64,000 nucleotides of DNA from a virus, in the IMG/VR virus record IMGVR_UViG_3300008954_000024, positions 25,066 through 89,065 of that record. One strand, given 5' to 3'. The translations under genes were made by a program, and so were the position numbers. This document shows, piece by piece, positions 1 through 9,261 of this stretch (the stretch's first letter is position 1; every line of letters starts with the position of its first letter). The notes under the pieces were generated by a model. It worked only from the letters and a program-made list of their open reading frames with translations. It was not told where the DNA came from and ran no database searches.

Positions 1-1
1 C

Positions 2-250
2 GAGATAGGAGAGGCCTCCGGCACCAGCGCCATCGGCGGCGGTCCAGTTACTCCTTTGGGCACAGGTCCGCAAGGAAAGAGTCCTTCTCGGCAGACATAC
101 ATGGCCCAGGCCAAGAAAAATGCAGCATTTTACGGTGGGTCTCTTGTAAACCCACAGGATCCAGCACTTATTTATACAGCGGCAGAAAAGTGGGCAAAGG
201 GAATTGCAGAGAAGTCTGGCAGCAAGCGAAAAAAGAAAAAGAAAAACTAA
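2..250 (+). CDS. C-terminal part of an unidentified protein (5' end outside window)
   Basis: The frame is open from base 2 and ends in TAA at 248-250, so only the last 82 residues are visible. The start of the visible part is rich in Gly, Ser, Ala and Pro, the middle is a mixed helix-forming stretch, and the tail is a run of Lys and Arg. A TTG at 56 could start a 64-residue protein, but the reading frame continues without a stop to the window edge, so a truncated longer gene is more likely. The Gly-rich style resembles the end of the protein at 39154-39747. No function can be assigned. Confidence 0.6.
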   Translation, partial: EIGEASGTSAIGGGPVTPLGTGPQGKSPSRQTYMAQAKKNAAFYGGSLVNPQDPALIYTAAEKWAKGIAEKSGSKRKKKKKN

Positions 251-269
251 GCATAAAACATAAAATTAT

Positions 270-298
270 TTGAACATTGATCTAAAATTAAGCATAAT
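270..298 (+). promoter_or_regulatory. sigma-70-like promoter before the SSB gene
   Basis: TTGAAC (270-275) and CATAAT (293-298) are separated by 17 bases in an AT-rich 101-base gap. It lies 54 bases before the SSB start and would drive the replication genes. The gap holds no gene. Basis: visual match to the bacterial housekeeping consensus. Confidence 0.45.
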
Positions 299-351
299 AT
301 TATTTGCATATTGCAAAAACTACACATTGAACATTAAAAATTGGAGGAACA

Positions 352-1116
352 ATGGCAGTTGATTTTGATGCAATCCGTAAAAAGCTTGACAGACTAAGCG
401 GAACAAATAGAAATAGGTCCCTTATGTGGCGACCACAAGAGGGAGAGGAGCACACAGTACGTCTTCTATCTTTCCCAGATAATGATGGCCAACCATTTAA
501 GGAGTTGTGGTTCTACTATAACATTGGAAATGAGAGGGGTCTTTTGGCACCTTATCAGTTCAATGATCCTGATCCGATTCAGGAGCTAATTACAAAGCTT
601 CGTGAGGAAGGTTCTAAGGAATCCTATGAGCTCGCTAAGAAGCTCTATCCTAAGATGCGTACTTACGCGCCCGTTGTTGTCCGAGGAGAGGAGGACAAGG
701 GTGTTCAGATCTGGGGTTTTGGTAAGACTGTTTATCAGAATCTTCTGGGACTGATGCTTGATGAGGACTACGGAGATATCACAGATCCACAAACAGGCCG
801 TGATATCAAGGTCACATGCACCAAGCAGCCTGGTCGGCAATGGTCGATGACTGAGGTTCGCCCACGAGGCAAGCAATCTCTTCTGTCTGAAGATACAGAT
901 CGGGCAAAAGAGTGGACTTCTAGTATTCCAGATGTAACCGAGACATATCAGTGCAAGTCTTATGATGAGCTCTCAAAGATTATCAATGACTGGCTGAGTG
1001 ATGATGATGAGGCTGAAGAAGATGTGGGCACCACACTTTCTGAGACATCGGCTTCAGCTGAATCTAACTACAAGAGCATCGATGAGGCCTTTGCTGATCT
1101 CATCGACGACGAATAG
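352..1116 (+). CDS. Single-stranded DNA-binding protein, T4 gp32-like
   Basis: This 254-residue protein matches the layout of T4 gp32-type SSBs. It has a short basic N-terminus (AIRKKLDRLSG) suited to cooperative self-binding, a central OB-type core rich in aromatic residues (KELWFYYNIGN near 50-60, QIWGFGKTVYQNLLGL near 120-135), and a very acidic tail (SDDDEAEED and a final IDDE) of the kind that contacts replication partners. The Cys-based zinc module of T4 gp32 is not evident: only two Cys are present. ATG at 352 follows GGAGG. UvsX, FEN nuclease and helicase follow directly, which supports a role in coating replication and recombination intermediates. The fold call is firm; exact orthology is inferred. 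Confidence 0.85.
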   Translation: MAVDFDAIRKKLDRLSGTNRNRSLMWRPQEGEEHTVRLLSFPDNDGQPFKELWFYYNIGNERGLLAPYQFNDPDPIQELITKLREEGSKESYELAKKLYPKMRTYAPVVVRGEEDKGVQIWGFGKTVYQNLLGLMLDEDYGDITDPQTGRDIKVTCTKQPGRQWSMTEVRPRGKQSLLSEDTDRAKEWTSSIPDVTETYQCKSYDELSKIINDWLSDDDEAEEDVGTTLSETSASAESNYKSIDEAFADLIDDE

Positions 1117-1128
1117 TTTCTGTTTTTT

Positions 1129-1151
1129 GCGGGGTGCATCACGCACCCCGC
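1129..1151 (+). other. Strong GC hairpin between SSB and recA-like genes
   Basis: GCGGGGTGC and GCACCCCGC pair perfectly around a five-base ATCAC loop. A T tract precedes the stem and none follows it, so it is not a standard intrinsic terminator on either strand. It may stabilise the end of the abundant SSB mRNA or attenuate read-through. TTGAAC at 1153-1158 followed 18 bases later by TAAGAT could restart transcription. Confidence 0.6.
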
Positions 1152-1198
1152 CTTGAACATACCTGTTCTGTCACTGTAAGATAATGAGTGGAGAAAGA

Positions 1199-2365
1199 AT
1201 GTCAAATCAGGATTTTACTGTAGACTTAATTAATGCTCTAAACAAGGAGCATGGCACGCAGGTAGCATACAATCTCAGCCAGGATATTTCACCGACTCAT
1301 GTTGAGCGGTGGATTTCAACAGGGTCAAAGCTGCTTGACTATATTTGCTCTAATAGAAGGGGTGGAGGTCTTCCTGAAGGGAGAATTGTAGAGGTTTTTG
1401 GACCACCGTCCATTGGAAAGTCTCACATAGCCACACAGATTGCTAGAACAACCCAAAAAATGGGTGGAATTGTTGTTTATATTGACACAGAAAATGCGAC
1501 TTCTGTAGAAAACTTAAAGATGCTAGGCGTTGATGTGTCAAAGAGATTTGTGTATGTTGACACTCATTGCACGGAAGAGGTTCTCTCTATTGCAGAGGCG
1601 ACTATTATGAAGGCAAAGGCGATGGATAAGGATGTGCCAATCACCATTGTCTGGGATTCTGTTGCTGCATCATCACCCAAGGCTGAGCTAATTGGAGACT
1701 ATGATAAGGAGTCCATCGGATTACAAGCTCGTGCGATTTCTAAGGGCATGAGAAAGATCACAGGGGTGATTGCAAATCAAAATGTTCTATTTGTAATCCT
1801 TAATCAGATTCGAACTAAGATCGGAGTGATGTATGGTGATCCTGATACGACACCGGGAGGAAAGGCAATTCCATTTCATGCCTCCACAAGAATCAAGCTA
1901 GGAGCTGGCCAGCAGATTAAGGATGGTGATGATGTGATCGGTATTCATGTTTCTGCTAAGACCATTAAGAATAAGGTCGCCCCTCCTTTTAGAAAGATTA
2001 ATTTTGAGATTCACTTCGGTGTGGGTATTAAGGAGCATGAGCAGATATTCGATCTGCTAAGAAAGCATGGGCCAGAAGTGATCAAGGGAAAGGAGGTCTC
2101 TGTATCAGGAACAGGTTCTTGGAAGCGCCTAACCGTAACAGACACACAAACTGGTGAAATTCTTATTGAGAAGAAGTTTCATAAGCCAAAGTTTGGTGAA
2201 ATAATGAGAAATCCCGAATATACAGCTTACATAGATGATCTCTTAGAATATGCAATGGTGAAAAAGTTTAATCAAGATAATCTAGAAATAGATACAGAGT
2301 CCTATGAAGAGATGAAATCTTTAGCAGATGCTATGAGTGAGTGTAGTCTCGAGGCAACAGATTGA
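1199..2365 (+). CDS. uvsX: RecA/UvsX-type recombinase
   Basis: This is a strand-exchange ATPase of the RecA family that would pair SSB-coated single strands with duplex DNA. Walker A is GPPSIGKS at about residues 68-75, and the Walker B strand is ITIVWDSVAA near 155-165. A later TTPGGKAIPFHAS segment corresponds to the DNA-binding loop L2/core strand region. At 388 residues it is close to T4 UvsX. I chose ATG 1199 because GGAG sits five bases upstream; an in-frame ATG at 1184 would add five residues. The stop codon overlaps the TTG start of the nuclease gene, suggesting translational coupling. Confidence 0.9.
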   Translation: MSNQDFTVDLINALNKEHGTQVAYNLSQDISPTHVERWISTGSKLLDYICSNRRGGGLPEGRIVEVFGPPSIGKSHIATQIARTTQKMGGIVVYIDTENATSVENLKMLGVDVSKRFVYVDTHCTEEVLSIAEATIMKAKAMDKDVPITIVWDSVAASSPKAELIGDYDKESIGLQARAISKGMRKITGVIANQNVLFVILNQIRTKIGVMYGDPDTTPGGKAIPFHASTRIKLGAGQQIKDGDDVIGIHVSAKTIKNKVAPPFRKINFEIHFGVGIKEHEQIFDLLRKHGPEVIKGKEVSVSGTGSWKRLTVTDTQTGEILIEKKFHKPKFGEIMRNPEYTAYIDDLLEYAMVKKFNQDNLEIDTESYEEMKSLADAMSECSLEATD

Positions 2366-3333
2366 CCGATGAAGGCCGGGTAATTCTAATTGTAGATGCC
2401 TTGAATTTGTTTACAAGGCACTATGTTGCACATCCTGCTGTCAACGCTAATGGTGGTCACGTTGGTGGAATTGTTGGATTTCTCTATGCTGTTGTTGATC
2501 TGATTGAGCGATATAAGCCAGAGCAAACAATTATTGTATGGGAAGGTGGCGGATCAACTCGAAAGCGGGCGATTTTTAAAGAGTATAAACAGCACAGGAG
2601 ACCCGCAAAGCTTAACAGGTATTATGAGAAAGACCTGCCTGATACAGTCCAAAATAGAAATCATCAAATTTCAACTCTGGTCTCACTTATTGGAAATATC
2701 CCTATTTGCCAGATCTACGTTCCAGAGTGTGAAGCAGACGATGTTATAGGGTACCTGTGTCGATATAAGTTTCCAAATAAGAGAAAGCTTGTGGTTTCAT
2801 CTGATCATGATTTTTACCAACTTCTAGACTCCAAGACTATTATTTACTCACCCACATGGAAAAAGATGGTAACCTCAAAGGAGGTTACAGAAAAGTTTAA
2901 AATATCACCTACCAATTTTTGTCTAGCAAAATCAATCTGTGGTGACGCATCAGACAATATAGACGGAGTAAAAGGTGCTGGGTTTAAAACTGTGGCCAAG
3001 AGATTTCCAGATCTAGCTGGAAAGCAAAGCATAAATGTCAATCAGATAGTTGAGCAAGCTGAAAAAGCTATTCAGGAAGGTAGTAAGGTGAAGGTTTTTC
3101 AAAGAATTATTAGTTCGAAGGCGAAAATAGAGAGAAACTGGAAGCTAATTTATCTAGACACCTCTAACCTTGCTGCATCGCAAATTAAAAGAATAAACGA
3201 AACTGTTGATACTTTCAGCCCAGCCAAGAATAAAATGCAGATGATGAGAATGTTTTTGCACGAAGGCATTCAGACATTTAATGTTGATAGAGTATTTTTG
3301 GCTCTAAATTACATCAGCACAAAGAAATCTTAA
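2362..3333 (+). CDS. 5'-3' exonuclease / RNase H of the FEN family
   Basis: The protein resembles T4 RNase H and bacterial Pol I 5' nucleases, which remove RNA primers and flaps. Metal-binding acidic clusters appear in family order: VDALN near residue 10, ECEADDVIGY near 128, SSDHDFY near 147 and GDASDNIDGVKG near 195. The last is also the helix-hairpin-helix that grips duplex DNA. The start is a TTG overlapping the UvsX stop (TTGA); no ATG lies before the first conserved strand, so I keep it. The stop shares a base with the helicase ATG. Length (323) matches the T4 enzyme. Confidence 0.88.
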   Translation: MTDEGRVILIVDALNLFTRHYVAHPAVNANGGHVGGIVGFLYAVVDLIERYKPEQTIIVWEGGGSTRKRAIFKEYKQHRRPAKLNRYYEKDLPDTVQNRNHQISTLVSLIGNIPICQIYVPECEADDVIGYLCRYKFPNKRKLVVSSDHDFYQLLDSKTIIYSPTWKKMVTSKEVTEKFKISPTNFCLAKSICGDASDNIDGVKGAGFKTVAKRFPDLAGKQSINVNQIVEQAEKAIQEGSKVKVFQRIISSKAKIERNWKLIYLDTSNLAASQIKRINETVDTFSPAKNKMQMMRMFLHEGIQTFNVDRVFLALNYISTKKS

Positions 3334-4703
3334 TGCCTGTTGCACACTTTAAACAGTACGGAAAAAGCTTCGAAGAAAAGATTTTTCAGTGTTTTTTGAC
3401 TGATCAAAAATGGTCAGCACAAATGACTGAGATGATGACTCCGGAGTACTTTGATGTAAAATATCTCAGGTATCTTACTGAGAGATATTTCAACTATTAT
3501 CTAAAATACAAGGCATTTCCGACACTCTCTCTGCTTATAACAATAGTGAGAGATGATCTAAAGGAGGGTGCAGACATTCTCTTACGAGATCAGATCGTAG
3601 ATTTTCTGCACCGAATTAAGACGAATCCTGATGTTGGAGACTTACAATTTGTAAAAGATAAGACACTTGATTTTTGTCGGAAACAGGCACTTCGAGCAGC
3701 ACTTGAAAAAGCGGTTGAAATGGTTTCTACAGACAAATATGAATGTGTTGTTGATTTAATGAAGGATGCCTTGGCAGTAGGAACTCCCTCGAGCCTTGGT
3801 CATGATTTTTTTATAGACGCTAGTGCTAGATTTGAAACGATTTCAAGAATAACATGCCCGACAGGATTAGCTCATCTTGACAAGAAGACAGTTTTAAATG
3901 GTGGGCTAGGAAGGGGGGAGATAGGCGTGATCATTGCCAACACTGGTGTGGGCAAGTCTCACTTTCTGGTTCACACAGGATGTGAAGCATTAAGGGTAGG
4001 TAAGAATGTGATTCACTACACATTTGAGTTGTCAGAAACAGCAGTTGGATTGAGATATGATTCGAACTTGACAGATGTTCCTAGCCATGAGGTCATTGAT
4101 CGAAAAGATGAAGTTTTAAAGAAATATGAGGGATCAGACTTGGGTCGATTAATTATAAAGTCCTTTCCAACCGGGTCTGCCTCTGTGATGACTTTGAGAA
4201 ACCATATTGAGAAGGTTTTACTCAAGTCTTTTGCTCCAAGTTTGATAATTATTGATTACGCAGACATCATGAGATCGTCCAGAAAGTATGAAAATTTAAG
4301 GCATGAGCTCAAATTGATTTATGAAGAATTGAGAAATTTGGCAATGGATATGAATATACCGATTTGGACAGCATCACAGGCAAATCGAGAATCGGCAAAT
4401 TCTTCAGTGGTGGGTTTAGAGAACATGTCAGAGGCATATGGCAAGGCAATGGTTGCAGATGTTGTATTATCCCTTTCTCGTAAGCCAATAGAAAAGGCCT
4501 CGGGAGCTGGTCGACTATTCATTGCAAAAAATAGAGCGGGCCGAGATGGAATTTTGTTTCCGATAAATCTCGATACGTCAAGGTCTAAATTAGTTATTTT
4601 AGAAGAAGACGCTGAAATGTCCTTGAATGAGATAATGTCATCTGACCGAGACGCGATGAAAGGTTTGCTGCGAAGCAAATGGAAAGAAATAAATGAAGGC
4701 TAA
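3333..4703 (+). CDS. Replicative DNA helicase, DnaB/gp41 family
   Basis: This hexameric 5'-3' helicase candidate has an N-terminal helical domain (about 1-170) and a RecA-fold motor. Walker A is IANTGVGKSH near residues 202-211 and Walker B is SLIIIDYAD near 303-311. A WTASQANRES segment near 345 corresponds to the sensor/arginine region typical of DnaB-family proteins. The 456-residue length fits T4 gp41 and DnaB. It overlaps the FEN gene by one base (TAATG) and is followed 23 bases later by ribonucleotide reductase. No primase was recognised in the window. Confidence 0.88.
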   Translation: MPVAHFKQYGKSFEEKIFQCFLTDQKWSAQMTEMMTPEYFDVKYLRYLTERYFNYYLKYKAFPTLSLLITIVRDDLKEGADILLRDQIVDFLHRIKTNPDVGDLQFVKDKTLDFCRKQALRAALEKAVEMVSTDKYECVVDLMKDALAVGTPSSLGHDFFIDASARFETISRITCPTGLAHLDKKTVLNGGLGRGEIGVIIANTGVGKSHFLVHTGCEALRVGKNVIHYTFELSETAVGLRYDSNLTDVPSHEVIDRKDEVLKKYEGSDLGRLIIKSFPTGSASVMTLRNHIEKVLLKSFAPSLIIIDYADIMRSSRKYENLRHELKLIYEELRNLAMDMNIPIWTASQANRESANSSVVGLENMSEAYGKAMVADVVLSLSRKPIEKASGAGRLFIAKNRAGRDGILFPINLDTSRSKLVILEEDAEMSLNEIMSSDRDAMKGLLRSKWKEINEG

Positions 4704-4726
4704 AGGCCGTTTTAATTGGAGAAATT

Positions 4727-7192
4727 GTGGCAGAGTTTGATGAAGTTATCAGAAGAAGTTTGGAATATTTTGGTGATGATAATCTTGCAGCAAATGTTTT
4801 TGCGACAAAGTATGCTCTCTGTGACAAGGAGGGAGATTATCTCGAAGTCACACCTGATGATATGCACCGACGCTTAGCTTCAGAATTTGCCAGAATTGAG
4901 AAAAAGTATCCCAACCCAATGACAGAAGAAGAAATCTACAGCCTCTTCAAGAATTTCACATATATTGTTCCACAGGGAAGTCCGATGTCAGGCATTGGAA
5001 ATGATCACTTTATTCAATCATTATCCAATTGCTTTGTCATAGAGTCGCCACGTGATTCTTACGGCGGAATACTAAAGACAGATCAGGAGCTGGTTCAGAT
5101 TGCAAAGCGCCGCGGCGGCGTGGGCTTTGATCTTAGCACAATTCGGCCCAAGGGTCTTGGGACTGGTAATGCAGCAAAGACAACTGATGGAATTGAAGTA
5201 TTTATGGACAGATATTCTAATTCATGTCGAGAAGTCGCGCAAGGTGGAAGACGCGGTGCATTAATGCTGACAATATCTGTCCATCATCCACAAATTCGAG
5301 ATTTTATTAAGATTAAGCGAAAACTTGATCGTGTTACAGGCGCCAATATTTCGATAAGACTGTCTGATGAATTTATGAAGGCAGTGGAAAAGGGAAGTGA
5401 TGTTGAGTTACGCTTTCCAGTAGATGAAGATTCTCCACAAATAACTGTAATGGATGATGCAAGAGAGATCTGGCATGAGATAGTTTCGTCAGCACATGCT
5501 TCTGCAGAGCCTGGATTGCTCTTTTGGGATAATGCAATCAATCTCACACCCTCTGATGCCTATGCAGATATTGGATTTGGGTCAACTTCAACCAACCCTT
5601 GCGGTGAAATAATTTTGAGCCCATATGATTCATGTAGATTAATGCTAATAAATCTATCTTCGTTTGTTTTAAATCCATATGGCTCAGATTCAAAATTTGA
5701 TTTTGAGGGTATGTCTGAGGTAACTCAAAAAGCACAAAGGCTCATGGATGATATGATTGATCTTGAAATTGAGCAGGTCGATAAAATTTTGGCTAAGATT
5801 GATGCAGATCCGGAGACCGACGAGGTCAAGGCAATTGAGAAAAATCTCTGGGTAAAGATTAAGGATATGGCACTCAAAGGTCGTCGCACGGGATTAGGAG
5901 TAACTGCTGTAGGAGATACACTCGCTTCTTTGGGAGTTGAGTATGGGTCTGATAAGTCTATTAAGATTGTTGAAAAAATTTATAAGACGCTGTGCATTAA
6001 TGCATATAGATCTTCATGTCATCTTGCAGAAGAGAGGGGTTCATTTCCAGTTCATGACCATTCACGAGAAGAGGATCATGAGTTTTTGCGCAGAGTGTGG
6101 AAGGCAGCACCTGACGTTTATGAAATGTGTAAGCGACACGGACGTAGAAATATCGCATTGACAACCACAGCTCCTGCAGGATCTGTGTCAACCCTTACGC
6201 AGACAACAAGCGGAATTGAACCTGCATATCTTCTTAGCTACACACGTAGAAAGAAAATAACTGGTCAGGATGTCAATGCTAGTGTAGATTTTATCGATGA
6301 TGTCGGAGACAAGTGGCAGGAGTATAATGTGTATCACCACGGGTACAAACAGTGGATGAATATCACAGGAAATGAGGATGATCCATCTAAGTCTCCGTAT
6401 CATAAATCTACTGCCAATGAAATTAACTGGATCAATAAGGTAAGAATGCAAGCAGCTGCCCAGAAGTGGGTATGTCATGCAATTTCAAATACCACAAATA
6501 TTCCTACTGATACTGATGTTGAGACGGTTAAGGAGATCTATATAACGGGGTGGAGATCCGGATGCAAAGGTGTGACTGTTTATCGAGATGGGTGCAGATC
6601 TGGTGTGCTAGTCTCAGGAAGTCGAAAGAAGAAAACTAGATTTAAAACACACGATGCACCCGTCAGGCCCAGTGAGCTACCTTGTAATATTCATCATGCC
6701 ACAATTAAGGGTGAAGCCTGGACAATCCTTGTGGGCTTGCTCGGCGGAAGACCTTATGAGGTAATTGGTGGTCTCCAAAAGTACATTGAAATACCAAAGA
6801 AACACTCTTTTGGAATTATTGTTAAGCACCCAAGAAAGACAAAAAATTCTATATACGATTTAAGAATTGGAAAAAATGGTGATGAGTTTGTGATTAAAGA
6901 TGTTGTTTCTGTCTTTGACAATCCCAATCATGCTGGGTTTACTAGAACAATTTCACTGGCATTACGCCACGGTGCGCCAATTCACTACATTGTTGAACAG
7001 CTACAAAAGGATAAGGACGCTGATTTATTTTCTTTTTCTCGGGTTGTAGCAAGGGTGTTGAAAAGTTACATTAAGAATGGTGAGAGAGCACATGAGGATA
7101 AGGTTTGTGATACCTGTCATGCTGAACGTTCGCTTATTTACCAGGAAGGATGTGTTACATGTAAATCGTGCGGTTCTTCTAAGTGCGGTTAA
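4727..7192 (+). CDS. nrdJ: Adenosylcobalamin-dependent (class II) ribonucleotide reductase
   Basis: This enzyme converts ribonucleotides to deoxyribonucleotides using vitamin B12 rather than a NrdB partner; no NrdB-like gene is seen here. Family landmarks in order are LSNCFVIESPRD near 100-111 (redox Cys), RRGGVGFDLS near 126-135, NPCGEI near 291-296 (active-site loop) and the phosphate-binding TTTAPAGSVSTL near 480-490. The tail CDTC...CVTCKSCGSSKC contains paired Cys that re-reduce the active site or bind metal. The length of 821 fits NrdJ. Start GTG 4727 follows GGAG. It supplies dNTPs for the replication genes just upstream and implies access to host or environmental cobalamin. Confidence 0.9.
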   Translation: MAEFDEVIRRSLEYFGDDNLAANVFATKYALCDKEGDYLEVTPDDMHRRLASEFARIEKKYPNPMTEEEIYSLFKNFTYIVPQGSPMSGIGNDHFIQSLSNCFVIESPRDSYGGILKTDQELVQIAKRRGGVGFDLSTIRPKGLGTGNAAKTTDGIEVFMDRYSNSCREVAQGGRRGALMLTISVHHPQIRDFIKIKRKLDRVTGANISIRLSDEFMKAVEKGSDVELRFPVDEDSPQITVMDDAREIWHEIVSSAHASAEPGLLFWDNAINLTPSDAYADIGFGSTSTNPCGEIILSPYDSCRLMLINLSSFVLNPYGSDSKFDFEGMSEVTQKAQRLMDDMIDLEIEQVDKILAKIDADPETDEVKAIEKNLWVKIKDMALKGRRTGLGVTAVGDTLASLGVEYGSDKSIKIVEKIYKTLCINAYRSSCHLAEERGSFPVHDHSREEDHEFLRRVWKAAPDVYEMCKRHGRRNIALTTTAPAGSVSTLTQTTSGIEPAYLLSYTRRKKITGQDVNASVDFIDDVGDKWQEYNVYHHGYKQWMNITGNEDDPSKSPYHKSTANEINWINKVRMQAAAQKWVCHAISNTTNIPTDTDVETVKEIYITGWRSGCKGVTVYRDGCRSGVLVSGSRKKKTRFKTHDAPVRPSELPCNIHHATIKGEAWTILVGLLGGRPYEVIGGLQKYIEIPKKHSFGIIVKHPRKTKNSIYDLRIGKNGDEFVIKDVVSVFDNPNHAGFTRTISLALRHGAPIHYIVEQLQKDKDADLFSFSRVVARVLKSYIKNGERAHEDKVCDTCHAERSLIYQEGCVTCKSCGSSKCG

Positions 7193-7204
7193 AGTGAGAA
7201 AAGT

Positions 7205-7807
7205 GTGAAGTGGACAACAGAAATATCACCAGAAATAAAAGAAGTTGAGCTAAGAAAAAATCCTGTTATAATTCGAGTCAATAAGTTCGATGAAGATGCT
7301 GCAAAGACATTTAGCCAGGAGATTGCACAGGCTCACAACACTGGTCAAAAAGTCATTCCAGTCGTAATTGATTCATACGGCGGTCAAGTCTATAGCTTGA
7401 TGTCAATGATTAGCGCAGTAAAGCATTCAGAATTACCAATAGCAACTATTGTAGAGGGCAAGGCGATGTCTTGTGGTGCTATCTTGTTTTCCTTCGGTAC
7501 AGATGGAATGAGATTTATGGATCCGAATGCCACTGTGATGATACATGACGTATCATCAATGGAAAGGGGAAAGGTCGAAGAGCTCAAGGCATCTGCTGAG
7601 GAAACAGAGAGATTAAACAACATTGTTTACACAATGATGGCAAGAAACTGTGGCAAGAGAGATGATTATTTTCTGAAAATCGTGCATAAAAAAGGACATG
7701 CTGACTGGTTTTTAGATCCCGACGAGACTAAAAAGCACGGTCTTGCAAATCAGCTGAGAGTACCAAAGTTCAATATTAAGATTTCTGTTGATATAGACTT
7801 TGAATAA
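7205..7807 (+). CDS. ClpP-like serine protease
   Basis: The 200-residue protein has the ClpP/crotonase fold order: VVIDSYGGQVYS near 56-67 (oxyanion strand), KAMSCGAILFS near 86-96 with the nucleophile Ser in the MSCGA turn, IHD near 113-115 with the catalytic His, and FLDPDETKKHGLAN near 169-182 carrying the Asp. A full Ser-His-Asp triad is therefore visible. No ClpX/ClpA-type ATPase was recognised here, so it may use host unfoldases or work alone, for instance in virion maturation. GTG 7205 is the likely start. The thioesterase starts nine bases after the stop. Confidence 0.85.
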   Translation: MKWTTEISPEIKEVELRKNPVIIRVNKFDEDAAKTFSQEIAQAHNTGQKVIPVVIDSYGGQVYSLMSMISAVKHSELPIATIVEGKAMSCGAILFSFGTDGMRFMDPNATVMIHDVSSMERGKVEELKASAEETERLNNIVYTMMARNCGKRDDYFLKIVHKKGHADWFLDPDETKKHGLANQLRVPKFNIKISVDIDFE

Positions 7808-7815
7808 GTACTTAA

Positions 7816-8250
7816 ATGGAGCTTATTTCAACTCACATATGCAAGGGGCAAAATATTGGTGTCCACGGTAATTTATTTGGAGGCGTGATGCTTTCATGGC
7901 TCGATGAAGCAGGTGGAGCATATGCAGGCCAGTGCTGTGACACACCTAGAATGGTGACACTAAAGATGGCAGAATGCATTTTTAAAAAACCAGTTAGACC
8001 CGGTCATCTTATCAAGATATATGGTAAGGTTTTAAGTGTTGGAAACACATCTATTATTATTAGACTTGAAGCTCGCAGGCACAGCCCATACAATGGCACA
8101 CAAAAAGCAGTTTGTGAAACAGAGATAACCTACCTTAGGGTCGACGGCGACGGAGAAGCCATTCCTATAAGTGACAAAGTTAAGAAAAAATATAAAGACA
8201 GGTCATCCCTAGCATCTCTCAAGGATACAGGATCAGATAAAGATGGATAA
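7816..8250 (+). CDS. Hot-dog fold acyl-CoA thioesterase (YciA-like)
   Basis: GNLFGGVMLSWLDEAG near residues 19-34 is the signature of acyl-CoA hydrolases of the YciA/BFIT type: the Asn and Asp are catalytic and the Gly-rich turn binds the CoA moiety. The later FKKPVRPGHLIKIYG and TEITYLRVDGDGE strands complete a single hot-dog domain. The 144-residue length is normal for a single-domain, oligomeric enzyme. It would free fatty acids from CoA and so alter host lipid metabolism, which is unusual cargo for a phage. It overlaps the endolysin by eight bases, so it may simply ride on that transcript. The substrate is not predictable. Confidence 0.8.
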   Translation: MELISTHICKGQNIGVHGNLFGGVMLSWLDEAGGAYAGQCCDTPRMVTLKMAECIFKKPVRPGHLIKIYGKVLSVGNTSIIIRLEARRHSPYNGTQKAVCETEITYLRVDGDGEAIPISDKVKKKYKDRSSLASLKDTGSDKDG

Positions 8251-9187
8251 GGATTTTTACAATAGTTCAAGCGCAGCCAGTCTTGGGTGGAATCCCGCGT
8301 GGTTCGGCTGTGATGAATTTGATGTCAACCTGGTAAAAGCAGTTCAGAAGTGGCAGAAAAAAAATGGTTTAACAGCAGATGGCTTAGTGGGTCCTGCGAC
8401 GTACAGAAGGATTTGGACAGAGAGAGAGGCAAATATTTCATCTTACAAGTCAAGAAGACATGTATCTACTTCTGGTGACAAACACATTGTCCACAACGGA
8501 TCATTTATTCCGATCGAGTGGAATAATGTCATTCTTTGGGATGAGCCCAGTGGGTTTAAATCGAAAAAAGGTTGCTACACTGATTATTCTGGGAAACCCG
8601 ATCGAAAACCGACATTCTTTGTAAACCACTGGGACGTATGTCTCAGCGCAGAGTCTTGTGCGAGAGTTTTAAATAACCGCAAGGTATCAGTTCATTTTCT
8701 TATCGATAATGATGGAACAATCTTTCAGATGCTAGATACCCAGCATAAAGCATGGCATGCTGGCATACCTCGATTTGAAGGAGGAAACACAAAAGGGATT
8801 GGAGTTGAGATATCAAATGCGTACTATCTCAAGTATCAAGATTGGTATGTCAACCATGGCTTCGGGGAGAGGCCGATACAGGAGAATGCCTGGGTTCACG
8901 GAAAGAAATTAGATCCCTTTTTGGATTTTTACCCAGTGCAACTTGAAGCGTTAAAGGCCCTATGGAAGGCTATCCACATTGGCCACGGAATTCCTCTAGA
9001 GTATCCTAAAAATTCAAACGGGCATATTGAAACAGGTGTTCACAAAGACTGCGAGAGGGGAAAGTTTCATGGATTCTGTAATCATTATAATTTCACTAAG
9101 TCAAAAAAAGATTGTGCCGGCTTAGATTTACCGAATCTTCTTAATGCTGTTAAGAATGAGCCGATATACTGTATGGACACTGAATAA
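8243..9187 (+). CDS. Endolysin: peptidoglycan-binding domain plus N-acetylmuramoyl-L-alanine amidase
   Basis: Residues about 15-55 (VNLVKAVQKWQKKNGLTADGLVGPATYRR, here summarised by QKKNGLTADGLVGPATY) form a PG-binding type 1 domain. Residues about 110-300 form a type 2 amidase: TFFVNHWDVC near 129 supplies the first zinc His, AWHAGIPRFEGGNTKGIGVE near 172-190 is the core strand, and a later HKDC...FCNHYNF segment could supply the remaining ligands. It cleaves the glycan-peptide bond at lysis. No signal peptide is seen, so release would need a holin; candidates lie 32 kb away at 40.4-41.7 kb. Confidence 0.88.
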   Translation: MDKDFYNSSSAASLGWNPAWFGCDEFDVNLVKAVQKWQKKNGLTADGLVGPATYRRIWTEREANISSYKSRRHVSTSGDKHIVHNGSFIPIEWNNVILWDEPSGFKSKKGCYTDYSGKPDRKPTFFVNHWDVCLSAESCARVLNNRKVSVHFLIDNDGTIFQMLDTQHKAWHAGIPRFEGGNTKGIGVEISNAYYLKYQDWYVNHGFGERPIQENAWVHGKKLDPFLDFYPVQLEALKALWKAIHIGHGIPLEYPKNSNGHIETGVHKDCERGKFHGFCNHYNFTKSKKDCAGLDLPNLLNAVKNEPIYCMDTE

Positions 9188-9216
9188 TAATAGCCGGCCC
9201 AATTAATAACCTCTGT

Positions 9217-9226
9217 GATATTTAAT
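9217..9226 (+). promoter_or_regulatory. Putative late promoter element (GATATTTAAT)
   Basis: This is a copy of the recurrent AT motif, in a 74-base gap 36 bases upstream of the first fibre gene. No convincing -35 hexamer is visible. See the finding on late promoters. Confidence 0.5.
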
Positions 9227-9261
9227 ATATTGCGCATGTGTCATAGCGCTGTGAGGTTTTT

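Noticed and set aside
1129-1151. Intrinsic terminator after the SSB gene
   Set aside because: The GC hairpin has its T tract before, not after, the stem on the + strand, so I list it only as a hairpin.
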